64,000 nucleotides of DNA from Otis tarda (lineage: Eukaryota; Chordata; Aves; Otidiformes; Otididae). Position 1 is the first letter of the stretch; each line of letters begins with the position of its first letter. The position numbers and the translations under genes are program-made. Location: the NCBI GenBank assembly GCA_026413225.1, contig CM048575.1:6972001-7036000 (forward strand). Reading direction: 5' to 3'. The notes under the pieces were generated by a model. It was not told where the DNA came from. It saw only the letters and a list, made by a program, of their open reading frames with translations, and made no database searches. Of this stretch, positions 1 through 23,600 are shown in pieces.

Positions 1-373
1 CCGCAACCTGCTCACCGCGTTAACTTTCTGCAGCCTCATTTTGCGAGTATGAAATGAGGCTTATACGGAAAAATTCTGTCTCCCAGGCAGTCTGTACAGA
101 CACATATCGGACCTAAACCTGCTGCTGATGCTATATAGGGTGACAAATAAAGAATTCATCTTTTCAAGAAAGGTGGGATCCTGGCTCAGCCCCCCTGGAG
201 AGCAGCAGCAGGTTCCGAGCCGAACGGCAGCCATTTCCCAGAGGAATTGCTCATTACAAAAAGATGGGGGGGCAAGTCACCCGCAGAGCTGGACAAGCCG
301 AAGGCGGCAGCCCCCAGGTCACCGCCGACGCGATGCAGGTGAAGAGGGGATGCGGGATGCTGGGGGTACTCAC
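1..373 (-). other. COL9A2 intron 28 (partial)
   Basis: I looked on the minus strand for the next exon, which should start GR(D) and encode the NC2 segment with a DQHIVDV-like motif. I found none. The stretch is intronic and holds nothing else I recognise, so the gene continues past base 1. Confidence 0.8.
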
Positions 374-11853
<11,480 letters not shown>

Positions 11854-12050
11854 GGCGAGGGCGGCCGGCACCGAGCGGCGGTGGCCTCGTCCCGCTGCGC
11901 TCAGGTATGGCAGCAGCCCCCAGCCGCACACGGGGCCGGACGCTGGAGGAGGAGGGGGCTCATTAATATGGAGCAGTGGGACGAAGGCAGGCGGGGACCC
12001 CCCCCTCGGCCTTCCCCCCCCGCCCCTGCTCAGGTGAGCCCGTGGCTATT
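11854..12050 (-). promoter_or_regulatory. COL9A2: COL9A2 5'UTR and proximal promoter region
   Basis: Sequence just upstream of the COL9A2 ATG is GC-rich. An AT-rich element, CATTAATATGG at 11961-11971 on the plus strand, gives a TATA-like ATATTAA on the minus strand about 110 bp before the ATG. The transcription start is not determined. Confidence 0.35.
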
Positions 12051-13589
12051 TTGGGACGGAGAGGGTTTGGCACCACGGTGGAGGAGGATTTGGCGTGGCG
12101 GTGGCGGGGAATTTGGCACGAGTGGCACAAAGGGGCTTTGATGCAGACAAGGGGCTGCGAGAGGAGGGGGACGAGCTGGGGGGGGGGTGTGCTGATGGTG
12201 AGACCCCGGGCAGGACATCGGCGTGGGCCCCCCCGGGAGTGCCAGGGTGTCCCCTGTGATGTCCCCATCACGACGCCCATGCCAGCGCCGCGGGGTCCGG
12301 GGCTGCGGTTGGCCCCGCACTTCGTGATGGGTCAGCACTGGGGGCCAGTTCCTGCCACCCTCGGGGGGTCCCAGGGGATTTCTGACGGGTCTGCTCCTAT
12401 TTCTGCCCTGTGAGCCCCTGTGCAGCCCCGCTGCGGGTCCTGGGACACTCCTGGAAATGTCCCTGTCGCCCCAGCGTGGCACTGGGAGGGGAAGGGGGGC
12501 TGTGCCGTGGGGTCACCGGCTGCTCCCCACCGAGCCCCACGTCCATGGGGGGACGCATGGCCCGCTCATCCCCCTCCCGCGCCCAGCTCCCCCCACCCAG
12601 CGTCTGCCTTCGCTGGCAGCCGCCCCCCCAAACTCGCCGCCCCCCCCCCCCAGCTCCCGGGGAACGTGGGGATGATTCATCTTGGCGAGTTCTTCCTCCT
12701 CCTCACAGAGGGCTCGAAGGCTTCGCGACGAGCTGCCGAAGACTGGTTCGTCGGTATCAGGGGGCTCAGTGGCCCCCCCCAGGAGCGGGCAGGGTGCTGC
12801 CTGCACCCCAGCGCAGGCCGGGGGGTGGGCAGGGCAGTGGTCTGCATCCCCTCCAGCAGGCACGGGGCCAGCCCAGGCGTTTGGAGACAAAAATCCTTTT
12901 GGCTCTGGGCAGAGAGCACCTCGTCTCCAGAGCACCCGAATTCGGGTCCTCGCCGTCCACGGAGCCGCCGGGGTGTTTCTGCTCGTGCCCCAGGCACACG
13001 CGCCCCAGTGCCGCCACCGAGCCCAGCGCCTTTCTGGGACACCAGGGTCACTTTTGGAAGAATGATGTAATTTCAGGTGTCTCTCAGATTACTACATTGT
13101 GACTTTTTTTTCCTTTGATTGCTCATCTGATTGCAGTTTTTCACATATTGCTGTTTCTTTGATTTCTCCCCCCGGCACCTTGGCGTGGGAACACCAGGGT
13201 TTGGTTCGTGATCTCCATCTTTAAAAGACTCAATCTTTTTCTCCCCCGTTCATTTCACCGTGGGATCTCTCCAGAACATTTGCCTTCGACCAGTGACCCC
13301 CCCACCCCGTGTACCCGGGCTGAGGGGTGCAGGGTCTGCCCTGCTGCCCTTGGGGACCCCTCATCTCCCCAGAGGAGCCGTGGGAGGATCGGGCCCACAG
13401 TGCCCTGGCAGCGCGCGCAGCCGTGTCCCAGACTGCGGTGACAGCGCGAGAAATGGGGGGACCTGGGTCCTGCACAGCCCTGGCCTGGGGCTGCTGGAGG
13501 CTGGGACCCCAGGAGAGCCGTGGGGCGGCCCCGATCTGGGGCAGAGCAGGGACCCCCTCCTCCAGAGAGCACCCTCCTGCTCAGCCCTC
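12051..13589. other. COL9A2-SMAP2 intergenic sequence
   Basis: GC-rich, with an AT-rich stretch at about 13060-13260. Many open frames exist on both strands, but none shows a known domain or splice structure. No gene is supported. Confidence 0.6.
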
Positions 13590-14240
13590 CAAACGCCTCA
13601 CCAGACCCTCGCACCCCACAGCCCCCCTCCATCCCACAGCCAGTTCCCCCAAGCCCCCAGCCAGCACCCCTGCACCCCAATTCAGTCCCTTCAAGAGCCC
13701 AGCCAGTCCTCCGCACCCCACAGCCCCCTCTCCATCCCACAGCCAGCCCCCCAGCACCCCATCAGCCCCCTTGCACCCCACAGCCCCCTCTCCATTACCC
13801 CAAGCCCCACAGCCCCCTCTCCATCCCACAGCCAGCCCCCCAACACCCCATCAGCCCCCCAACACCCCATCAGCCCCCTTGCACCCCACAGCCCCCTCTC
13901 CATTACCCCAAGCCCCACAGCCCCCCTCCATCCCACAGCCAGCCCCCCTGAACCTCCAGCCAGCACCTCTGCACCCCCCATTCAGTCCCCTCAAGTCCCC
14001 GGCCAGCCCCTCGCACCCCACAGCCCCCCTCTGTCCCACAGCCAGCCCCCCCAGCCAGCACCCCCAAACCTCCCAGCCAGCCCCCCCAGCCCCCCAAAAG
14101 CCCAGCCAGCCCCCGTACCCCACAGCCAGCCCACAGCCCGCAGCCAGCCCCCCAAACCCCATCCAGCACCCCAGTACCCCCACGCGGCCCCCCCAAACCC
14201 CTAGCCAGCACTCCAAGCCCCGCCCTCTCAGCCCCAAGCC
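13590..14240. repeat. C-rich minisatellite upstream of SMAP2
   Basis: Degenerate tandem repeats built from phrases such as CACCCCATCAGCCCCC and CATCCCACAGCCAGCCCCC. The longest near-perfect duplication has a period of about 108 bp (copies starting near 13755 and 13863). The array is strongly strand-asymmetric, C on plus and G on minus. Open frames through it (Pro/Gln/Ser-rich or Gly-rich) are repeat artefacts. Confidence 0.9.
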
Positions 14241-14303
14241 CCGCCCCCTCAGCCTTCAAGCCCCACCCCCTCCCGGTCCCCGCCGCGGCCCCCTGCCCAA
14301 CCC

Positions 14304-14561
14304 GTCACGTGACCCCTGCCCATTCATGCTTCCCCAGCCCCCGCCCCGCCTCCTCCCATTGGCTCCCGCGGGCGCTGCCGCGCGGCAGCGAATCAACGGC
14401 GAAGGAGCGCGGCGGAGGGGAAGGCGTTAAAGCCCGCGCGCTGCCGCCTATTGGCTCCTCCCCTTCGCCGCCCCGCCCACCGCCGCCGGCCGGAAGCAGG
14501 AAGCGGCGGGTGCCCGGGACGGCGGCGCCGTGACCCGCGGGCGGGCTGCGCCGGCCGCGCC
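14304..14561 (+). promoter_or_regulatory. SMAP2: SMAP2 CpG-island promoter and 5'UTR
   Basis: TATA-less CpG island just before the SMAP2 ATG. It has a perfect palindromic E-box GTCACGTGAC at 14304-14313, two inverted CCAAT boxes (ATTGG at 14358-14362 and 14450-14454), and paired GGAA ETS-type sites near 14490-14505. The start site is probably in the last 150 bp. Confidence 0.65.
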
Positions 14562-14664
14562 ATGACGGGCAAGTCGGTCCGCGACGTGGACCGGTACCAG
14601 GCGGTGCTGGCCGGCCTGCTGGTGGAGGAGGAGAACAAGTACTGCGCCGACTGCCAGGCCAAAG
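14562..14664 (+). CDS. SMAP2: SMAP2 exon 1 (coding part)
   Basis: Codes for residues 1-34 plus one base, from [12 protein letters not shown] to the first zinc-finger pair Cys28 and Cys31. Donor is AAAG followed by gtaccg, which is not a strong match. Only the first coding exon is in the CpG island. Confidence 0.96.
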
Positions 14665-17600
14665 GTACCGCCGGCCTCTCCGCCGGCTGAGGGGGCGGTG
14701 GGGCCCGGTGGGGCCCGGTGGGCCCGGGCCGGCGCGGTTGTCACCCCCTCGGTGTGCGGCGTGTGGCGAGGGCCTGGCCCCCGCGCCCCCTATAACTGTG
14801 GGCTCTCCGGTGTCCCCCCCCCCGCTCCCCGGGGGCTGCCTAGGGCTGCCGCAGCGGGGGCCCGGCTGGTCTGGGGGGTCGTAGCACGGTCGGTGGTTTC
14901 CCCTTTGGTTGAGCAGGGCGCTTGGAGTTTGGGGAAAAAAAAACAAACAAACAAACAAAAAACCCAAACCAAAACAAAACCCCCAGGTTTGGTCTCGGCG
15001 GAGTTTAATTCTCTGGGATTTGTAGCGGCCGTGTTGCAGCCGGCAGCGTTTCTGTCAGAGAAGCCGTTCTGCTGCCTCTCTGCCCCCGCTGCTGTGCCCG
15101 TCGTTCGGGAAGGGGGCTGAGCGAAAACGCCACCGAGAGCCGCTCCTGGAAACTCCCTGGCGCTCTGACTGCGCTGGGGCCTGACCGCGAGTGTCAGCGC
15201 GAAAACACCGAGTCGTGACTGGGGACTGCTCTTCTGGAGAAGCCTTCTGTTAAAAGGAACCTGGAAAGCCGGCGTTGCATAATTTTGGAGGGCGCTCTGG
15301 CTGAGGAGTGATACCCTGTAAATCCCAACTGTAAACGTGAGCAGCAGATCGTCTTTAGAGGATCAGCCGGGAGCGGTGTCTGAAAGTGCGGAGTGCAAGG
15401 AAAAGGAAGGAATTGCAACCTAGCCCTGCGATCCTTACCTTCCTTAGGAAGGAGTGGGGTGGAGAGGAAGTCAGGTGCAAATATCTAAATTCTAGAAGAT
15501 GAAACATTTAATTAAAACAACTGTTACTTGTTCCGTGGTGATGCAGGTACCTTTCTGTAGCTTGTTACTGTGAAATGCTTTGCTTTCCTGTAGCGAAAGG
15601 GTTGAGGTTTTCCCCTACCTGCCTAAACTCCTGTTGTAATGAGCTGTTATAATGATTTGGAAATCTGCACTTGGGGCTTGTTTCCCAGTAGCTGTGATGA
15701 ATGAACTCGGAGCAGGGGCTGTCTTTCTGTGCCCATCTGTAAGTGGAAGACTTCATCACCTCGGTGTGACCTCTAAAAACTGCAGAGAGCTCTGCTGAAA
15801 GACACTTTAAGTAGTGCTATTAAGGTTTGCTTTCAACCCTGCTCTAAAAAAAAAAAAAAACTTGCCAAAATGTAGTACCCTCATCGTAACAACCTGTCTT
15901 GTGTCGGAGGTGGTGTGTTTGAGATGTTTCGCACCTGGCTTGGGTTGACCACGTAGGCTGGCAGATGGTGGTGCTGGCAGAGAGCAGAATGTTCCTCTCA
16001 CTTGCAAATTGCTTATCTCTTGGCTCCTAATGCCAGTGCCAAGGGCAAAAATAGCTGTCTTATCTTGTCTTTTGAGGCATGAGACTGTACTGTACACAAT
16101 GTGGAAACAAATCCTCATTCCGGTGCCAGGGTACTTGTTCTGATATGATTGTGTAGCTTCTCCTGTTCGTGGTACATCCTGGAAATGCAGTGCTCCAGTT
16201 AACTATGTGTAAAAATCGGTGTGCAGCTCAGCATCGGCGCTAAAGCTGCAGGCTGCTTGTGCCTGGGAGGATGGATGGGTTGCATCAGTCATGAAGAGCA
16301 GGCCTCTGTTGTGCTGGGTTATCTGGCAAAATAATTATGCACCATACTAATGAGATTCACGGAGGTGAGAGATCTTGTTTGCGGAGTTTGTGACCAGAGG
16401 AACTGCATATGCAGTAAGCTCTCCAGCCAGGTATCTGCCTGGTAGTTGGTGCCAGTCACAGCATCATATTGGGCTGCATTTTGGTAACTGTGGCTTGATG
16501 GGGTGTTCTCCCAGCAAGGCACTGGTGCTGGTTTGTGGCGATGGCAGGAAAGGCCTGATGTTCGCTCTGATGGCTGCTGAAAGTAACTGCAGTGTTCTGC
16601 TTCGTACGGGAACGAGCCCCAGGTGTGCTCGTGCGCAGCGAAGAGCACCTATTATTGGATACATGACTCCTTAATAACTGAAACTCCGCGAGTCTGCGCT
16701 AACGAGAGGCCCTGTGGTGTTTGCTAGCTCCAGATGGCTTCCCTCAACATTTCCAGTGCTACCTGGAAGAACAGCCACTTCTCTGCACAGCTGACTGCTG
16801 CTCAGCTTTTAGCCAGTTGCAAGCCTGACTGCGCTAGCTGAGGCACATGAAGAACGCGTTGGGTACGGTTTTGCGAGCGGTAGTTTGCCGAGGTCAGGGC
16901 TGAAGTCTGGTCACTGTTAGTGAGTGATGCTGGGAGGGCTGGTTGGTGGTGGCAGGTGGTGTTTCTTATGTCAGCTCACGTTCAAGATCAGAAGGATTTT
17001 TGCATGAGTTTCATGAAAGTTGAAGGCAGAGCAAGGCTCACACAGCATCGCTCAAGACACTTTCACAATAACACACTGGCTTCTGACCATCTCTTTGCGG
17101 GGTGAAGTTACTGAATTTTGTAGTGGTTTGCTGCTTGATCTGAGCATTTCAAAGCTAGCATGACACACAGGCAGAGACTGTTCAAATGCCACCCACGCTT
17201 CCATTATGCCTGTTCCCAGTGACCTAACTACGTGCTGGTTTCATTACTGTATTTTTTTTCCACTTCTATGTACAGAAAAAAAGAGTTTATAGTACCTGGT
17301 GGTGTGAGCTGCAGTGCTAGTGTGCACCTGCTTGATTGCATGCTCTACAGAAATTCGCAGTGTTAAGGTTAAAGTCTGGTTTCCAGGAACGGCAGCTCTG
17401 ATGCTGACTGCTGGTCAGGCCCTGGACTCTGGGACCAGTACAGCAAACACGCTTTTGTTTGCTGTTCTGTGTTGGAAAACAGTTGGGTATCTTCCATCTC
17501 TTCTGTCCTCATCAAAGTGATCATGTAGAGAGAAGATCTTCTATGTTCTTGTTATTACTTGCTTTTCCAATTTGGATCTTCGTGTGGTAAGGGGGAAAAC

Positions 17601-20600
17601 TAGTTTCTCCCATGTATTTTCCTTCCCTCGTATGCTTGGGATTCAAGTAACTTCTGTGGGGCACAACGCTCTTCCCAAGGCTTTTCTTCCGAGAAGCTGT
17701 TGGAGACAGTGGTGGCTTTGCGTGCTTTCTCTGCGTAACTTTTCCGTAAGAGCTACACGGATGAGTCTGAAAGGAGAACTGCAGAGGCGTGAGCCTGATG
17801 GCCTCCCTAGACAGCTATTAATGTCCTGGGTCTAAGTTCTTGGAAGGGAGAACAAGGACAAGGAAACTGGTAAAGAAAGCTCAGGATGGTTTTTTGCTTC
17901 TGCAACAACAAGCACTGCAGTGGTTAGAGGCTTTTGTTTTGGAGGAAGTTGGCCAAGATCTCTCGCCTGCTTCTTCCTCTTTGCATTGCAAACTTTCTGT
18001 CCAAAGTAGCTGTGGGTGGACTGGGTGACCTGGTGGAGGGTAGGCGGGCAGGGCAGTGCATCCTGTGCCAAAGCAGAGCGTGGCTGGACCGCTTTCTGGC
18101 TGCGGAGCATGGGGGTGAAAACTTAAATGTGTGTGAGAGATGTCTTCACTGCTTGAAGAAAACAGGACTCAGGAGCTCAGTGGCAGAGTTTCAGGACATA
18201 GTCGAGCCATGCTAGGCACAACCAGAACAGCAGAATTCCCCTTGCAAGCACTATCAGAGGTTACCAGTCTCAATGGTTGTCACACGCTGTTCTGACTGCT
18301 ATCACAATACCAGTGTTGATCCAAAGCAGAGATCCAGCGTGGCTGTCCTCTCCAAAAGCTGGAGTGATGATGTATCGTCATCCTCCTTATTTGAAGGCCT
18401 TTGTGTGAATTGAGCAAAAAACCTCAAAAGAGAAACAAGCTGTTGACAAGTGAGTGAGAGTGGGATCTCTACGAGTGCCTTTCTCGTGGCAAAGCGCCTT
18501 CTGAGGGCAGTTGTGTTACTGTTGTGGTTCTGTGTGTGTGTACGTAGTGCGATTGGCAGGCAACCTGACTGTATTGGGTGTCTATCAGAAGATACACTAC
18601 TGAACATCAGAATGAGTCTGTAGGCTGAAATTGCACTGTGGATGGAGGAATGTGGTGTTATCTGTGCCAGCTGGACTGGACCTAAGTGTCCAGATGTCTT
18701 CCAGTAAACGCAAAATGTCTTGTGTTGAGTAACACTCACACTAACGGGGTTCTCCTCTGTATTTCTGACTAAAGCTCTGTGCTGAACTTGTGTAACGTAC
18801 AGCTAATTCTGTTTGATTCTCTCCTTCTCCCAAACTCTTCCCCTCTGCTTTTCCAGTCCTATCTATCCAACAGGCTCCTTGGATCCAGTTTTGCTGACAT
18901 CGGAACGGCAGGTTCCTCCACAGGGAGCACCAGCAAGGACTGCTGTATCTGTGCATCAGTTAAGGTTGCCCCGTGCTCCTCCTGGTTTGTCGAACTCCTC
19001 CCTTCAGCCCTGGTGTCTTGTGAGAACTGTGGGTTCCGTGCTGAAATCAACCCCTTCTTCTAACTCTAGTGGTTAGATGGAAAACTGCTTGTTGCTGAAC
19101 ACAACACAAACTCAGATCTACTTCTTCAAACAGTCTTTTCTGAAAGAGAGGTAGAACTTTTAAAATACCTGTTAAGAGGTGGTTAATATTGGATGGGAAG
19201 CAGGAAGAGCAGGATAAAAAGTTTGGGGCTAGAGTGGGTGCAGTTAGGGAAGGACGACTTCCAGGGAAATGTGGGAGTTAGCTTATTACAGTTGCTTTGG
19301 TCCAGCCAAACTAGTATTAATATAAAACATGTTGCTAATATTCAACACAAATCTGTTGTGACTCAACTCCTCCATCACAGACTATTGAATCGCAGCTGAA
19401 TTTCCTTTTCAGTAAAAGCGATATGAAGAGTAACTTTTTAAATAGCTGCCTAGAAAAACTGCATGTGATGAAGAAATGATCGTTACGGGAAAACTGAGCA
19501 GTGGGTAGTGATGTGTGCTGTTTGCCTGCAGTGGGCTTCAAAAACCAAAGCGGTAGGACTAAAGCTTCTCAGCTTGCCTTAGAAAAATCTTATATTAGCA
19601 GAAAGCTCAGTCTTATGTAATGGAAGCTTGCCAGAGGGGATGCATATGTGCTTGTGTACTCATTTTAATTCTTAGCTGCAGTCGCAATGTTCTGCAGTTG
19701 TCTTAATGAGCGCTACATTTTCTCCTCTGCTTTTCAGCTGTTCTGTGCTGCTAAAGTCAGGTCTGAAAGGAACAGTCTTGTGCATAAAGCAGTATTAATT
19801 TCAAGTGAGTGCAGATGTTTGGAAGTTAACTTTATCTGTGGGACTGGCTTTATGTCATGGAGATCTTCATCTGAGGAGTCTGAGCAGTGCTGCTGTAGTG
19901 TAAGAGTCTGGCTGTGAGGGAACACAGGTCTGTTTAGCTGTGAGCCTGACCCTACACTCACCTGCTTGAAGTAAGTTGTAACTTCCCATTCCAGCCACAA
20001 AGCAAGGAAAAAAAGATCAGCCTTTTCAGCGGGGACTTCTTCTGGAATTGGTTTGTGCTCAGAGTTGTAGGAACATACCCTTTAAGAGAAGATATGCAGA
20101 GCTCTGAGTCACATACACAGATGCATGTCTCTTCCTCTGCCAGAAACAGATAACAAAGATAATCCTGCAAGCAGAGAGCATCTCAGCAAACCATATCGCC
20201 TTTAATACCGTTGTTCGTCTGTACCAGCTATTGACCCACCTGTGAAACGGAGCTGCGTAGCAGAGGGTGTACACACAATGCCATGTGATTCTCAGAGCAT
20301 AGCTGCAACTTCAGTGAAAGTTTGTTCCTATAGTAACTGCCAGAGGAATTACATAAGGTATCCAACACGCTCAGGAACGTGTGCGCCAGCCTCTTCAGAA
20401 AATGCCTCTGCAATTTAAAGGTAATTCATCTTTCAAAATGCAAGTAGGTTATCCGAACCAACTAGAGGATCAAGAATAGCTGTAGTCTCCTTCAGGCTGA
20501 TCCAGAATAGTGATTACTTCAGGTGTCCCAGGAAATCTAGGACAAAGTTTGAGCTTTAAGAGAAACTGTCTTAGAGCAAAGCTTCCTCTGACGGCGAAGC

Positions 20601-23600
20601 TGGATTTACCTGTGCCACGATCGGACCTGCAGTGCCTTGTTAAACTGCTTACCTCTATTTTTGGCCAAACATGCCATTCCTTGCTGGCTAGGTTATGCCC
20701 TTTCCTTATGAATGTCAAGTCCTTTTTGGTAACTGATAGAGAAAAATAGTTCATGGTGAGCTCTAGATATTGAAGAGATTCTCAGTCAAGCAAGAAGTGG
20801 CCCAGGAGCTGAGGCTCCTTCCTCTGTTAGGAGCTATTTCAAGGACGTAGTGACTTCTACATATCTCCACAGCTCAAATGAGATTGGAAGATAAAGTCTA
20901 AATATTTTTAACATGCAGTGAAGAATTAAAGATATCTTGTAAGGGATTTGATGGTGGAGGAATTCAAAGTTGAATTTTCAGGGTATAGAACAGTAGTGAT
21001 AGTGAGTTTCCATCCTCCTGCTCTGTTTACGTGTGCATTCCGGCAGAGGGATGGTGTTTATTTGCTGCCTAAGTTTTTTGCGTTTCATGGAAGTTCAGGC
21101 TGCCTGAAAATCTGCTGCCTTTACCCTAGCAAATTCTAGGACTGACTGGTGTGTAGTTTTGGTTAAAACCTACTGACCACAGGAAATAATGTAGATCATG
21201 GAACTTGATTTTTGTATTTCTAGTCTGTGTTGCCATCAGTATTGCTCATGTTAACCAGTCTTCTTGCATGGATTCTTGTTATAGCATCTGCTTGAAATCG
21301 TCACTTTCACGGTTTATTTACTGAAGTAATAAACATCACTTTCTTAAACAGCAGGAAGGCCCCACCCTGCTGTTCACAGCATCTATTTTAATTTCCTCCA
21401 CCTCGCTCCTTCTGCATTTGTATCATCGCAGCACTTCTTCAAAGGAGGAGACGGTAACAATAAGGCTTGCATTGAAGGCTGCTTCTGCAGGCTTACTCCT
21501 CCTCAAAGTTAGATCACATGCTGCTGTGTAGCTGCCTTCAAGGCCGCCAGGCACTCAAATGTTACACGTTTCTGGTAAACTGTAGAAGATTCAAAGCCTG
21601 TTCCTGAGAGGAATGGAGCCAGCACTAGTCAGCTCGGTCTGGCTTGGCCAGTAAGGTGCCTGTAGCAAACATGATGGTTTGGGGAAGGAGAGGGTGTCCT
21701 GGTTGCTGCTCATACAGCCAACAAGATTTTTAAGGCAGAGCTCCAAGCTGTTGTCAGAAGCAATATTCTCAACCCCCGTAGATGCCTCTGGCTCTTCCTT
21801 TTTCCTGCAAAGAGTGGTTAAAGCCTATAATTACTGCAGCGATCTTTTACTGAAAAAAAAAAAAAGACAAAGAAAAAGGCTGAAAACAGCCCTTTCTTCT
21901 TTCAAAGGATGGCATAAAGTTGAATTTTTGAGCCACTGAACTACTTCACTAGGCGTATGTCCTTACCAAACTCCCTTGCTTAGATTTTCTTGGCTTTAAC
22001 ATCCATGTTTTGCTGGGTTCCACTGGCTTCCCAAAAACTACACAAACAGCTTAGTCTGGTACTGAATCTGGGGGTACAGCGGGTGTTAGTGCTGCACAAA
22101 TCTGATAGCTCCATGAACCCTGCACCAGGATGCACGCTCAGGCCGGTACCCACCTAGCATGTGTTAGTAACCAAATAGCGTAATTGAGAGATCTTGAAGT
22201 TGAGTTTAACTGTGCTTTTTACTCACCAGCAGAGTTCCCTTGTTTCCCCAAACTGATCTGAACGCTTGACTGTGGAACAGACATCTACAGTAAAGAGCAG
22301 AGGAAGTCGTTTTGTAAGACAGCCTTTGTCATAGCTTTTCTATGAGTGGAATGAATTTAGTCAGTCATTAAGCAATCTCTTTCCAGAATACGGAAACACG
22401 GGTCAAAGGAAGCTCTTGGATCCTTGGCTATTTCCTCATTTGGCACTGCAAAAAGTAGGGCTTTTCAACTTTGACTGGATGAGAAATTTCCAAATACCGG
22501 TGAAGGCTTGTACGAGAGGATGTGAGGGTTGTCTCACAGGGGTTATCCCACTCCGAGGACAATTTCCCACATCCCCTTCCCCCGTGAGGGCCGAGGGGAG
22601 GGTTGTACGGTGCTGTAGTCCAACACGCGCAGCAGTGTTAGCTGGGATCAATGGGCTGAGCAGGCCCATCTCCCCGTTACAGCTGGGCTTTTGCTGGAGC
22701 GCTTGCCGGCAGGGAGCCTGCCAGTCAATGATGGTTTGCACTAAGAATATTTCATTAGGCTTTGAATAGCGATGCTCTCTCCTTCCTGCCCATGAAAGCT
22801 TCTATTTTTTTCCTGACCCCCCTTCTCCAAAGAGCAATGGCTTTGCAGCCAACTTCTGTTTTATTTTTAAATGCCTTCTGGAGGGTTATTACCGAAGAAA
22901 CTTGCATGAGTAGCTTGAGCCAAAATCTAATGCCTGCATAAAGGGTGAGGAGTGAATCCCCTTGGGATTCCCTTATTAAAAACCCTCAAGGCTGTGAACT
23001 TTCAGCAAGTGACTACGACATGAGGCGAAGTGGACTAGCCAGGCTGTGCTGGGGTTTTAAAGGGAATTGTGAACCTTTTCAGTAGGGGCAGATCATTCAG
23101 GCAGTCCTTGTAGGCATTCACGATTCCAGCTTAGATGCTAACTTAAGCTGGAATGACCAGCTTGGTATGCAGTGTTTGTTTTGACAGGCTGGGATATAAA
23201 ACAGGCTGTGAAGCTGTCTCCTGGAAGCACTGACCGGGCAGCTGAGTTTCTTGCACATAGCTTTCTAGTCTCTGCTGGATGGTGATGCATCCTCGCTTAG
23301 GAATCCACTCAAGTATTCGATGCAGCTTTCTAAAATTAAAGCTAACTGAGCAATAGGTGTTTTTTAAGCTTGAGATCTTCCTGCAGCCACTTTGAGGCTA
23401 GGAATGTATCCCAAGGTGGTCTGCTTTAACATTAGTATTGTGCCAGAACTGAGTGTATAGCTGGGCTCTTCTATCTGTTTTGATTTTTTTCCTCAAAACT
23501 CTTTTTTTTTTTTTTTTTTGTTAATCTCATATTTACCTGCAGATGGTTGGCATTTTCCAGAAAGGATTTGTGCACATATGAGGTGATGCACAGGGGCGCA

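Noticed and set aside
13260..14430. Long Pro/Ser/Gln-rich frames (plus) and Gly-rich frames (minus)
   Set aside because: All lie in the C-rich minisatellite; three frames stay open at once, which is the mark of a repeat and not of a gene.
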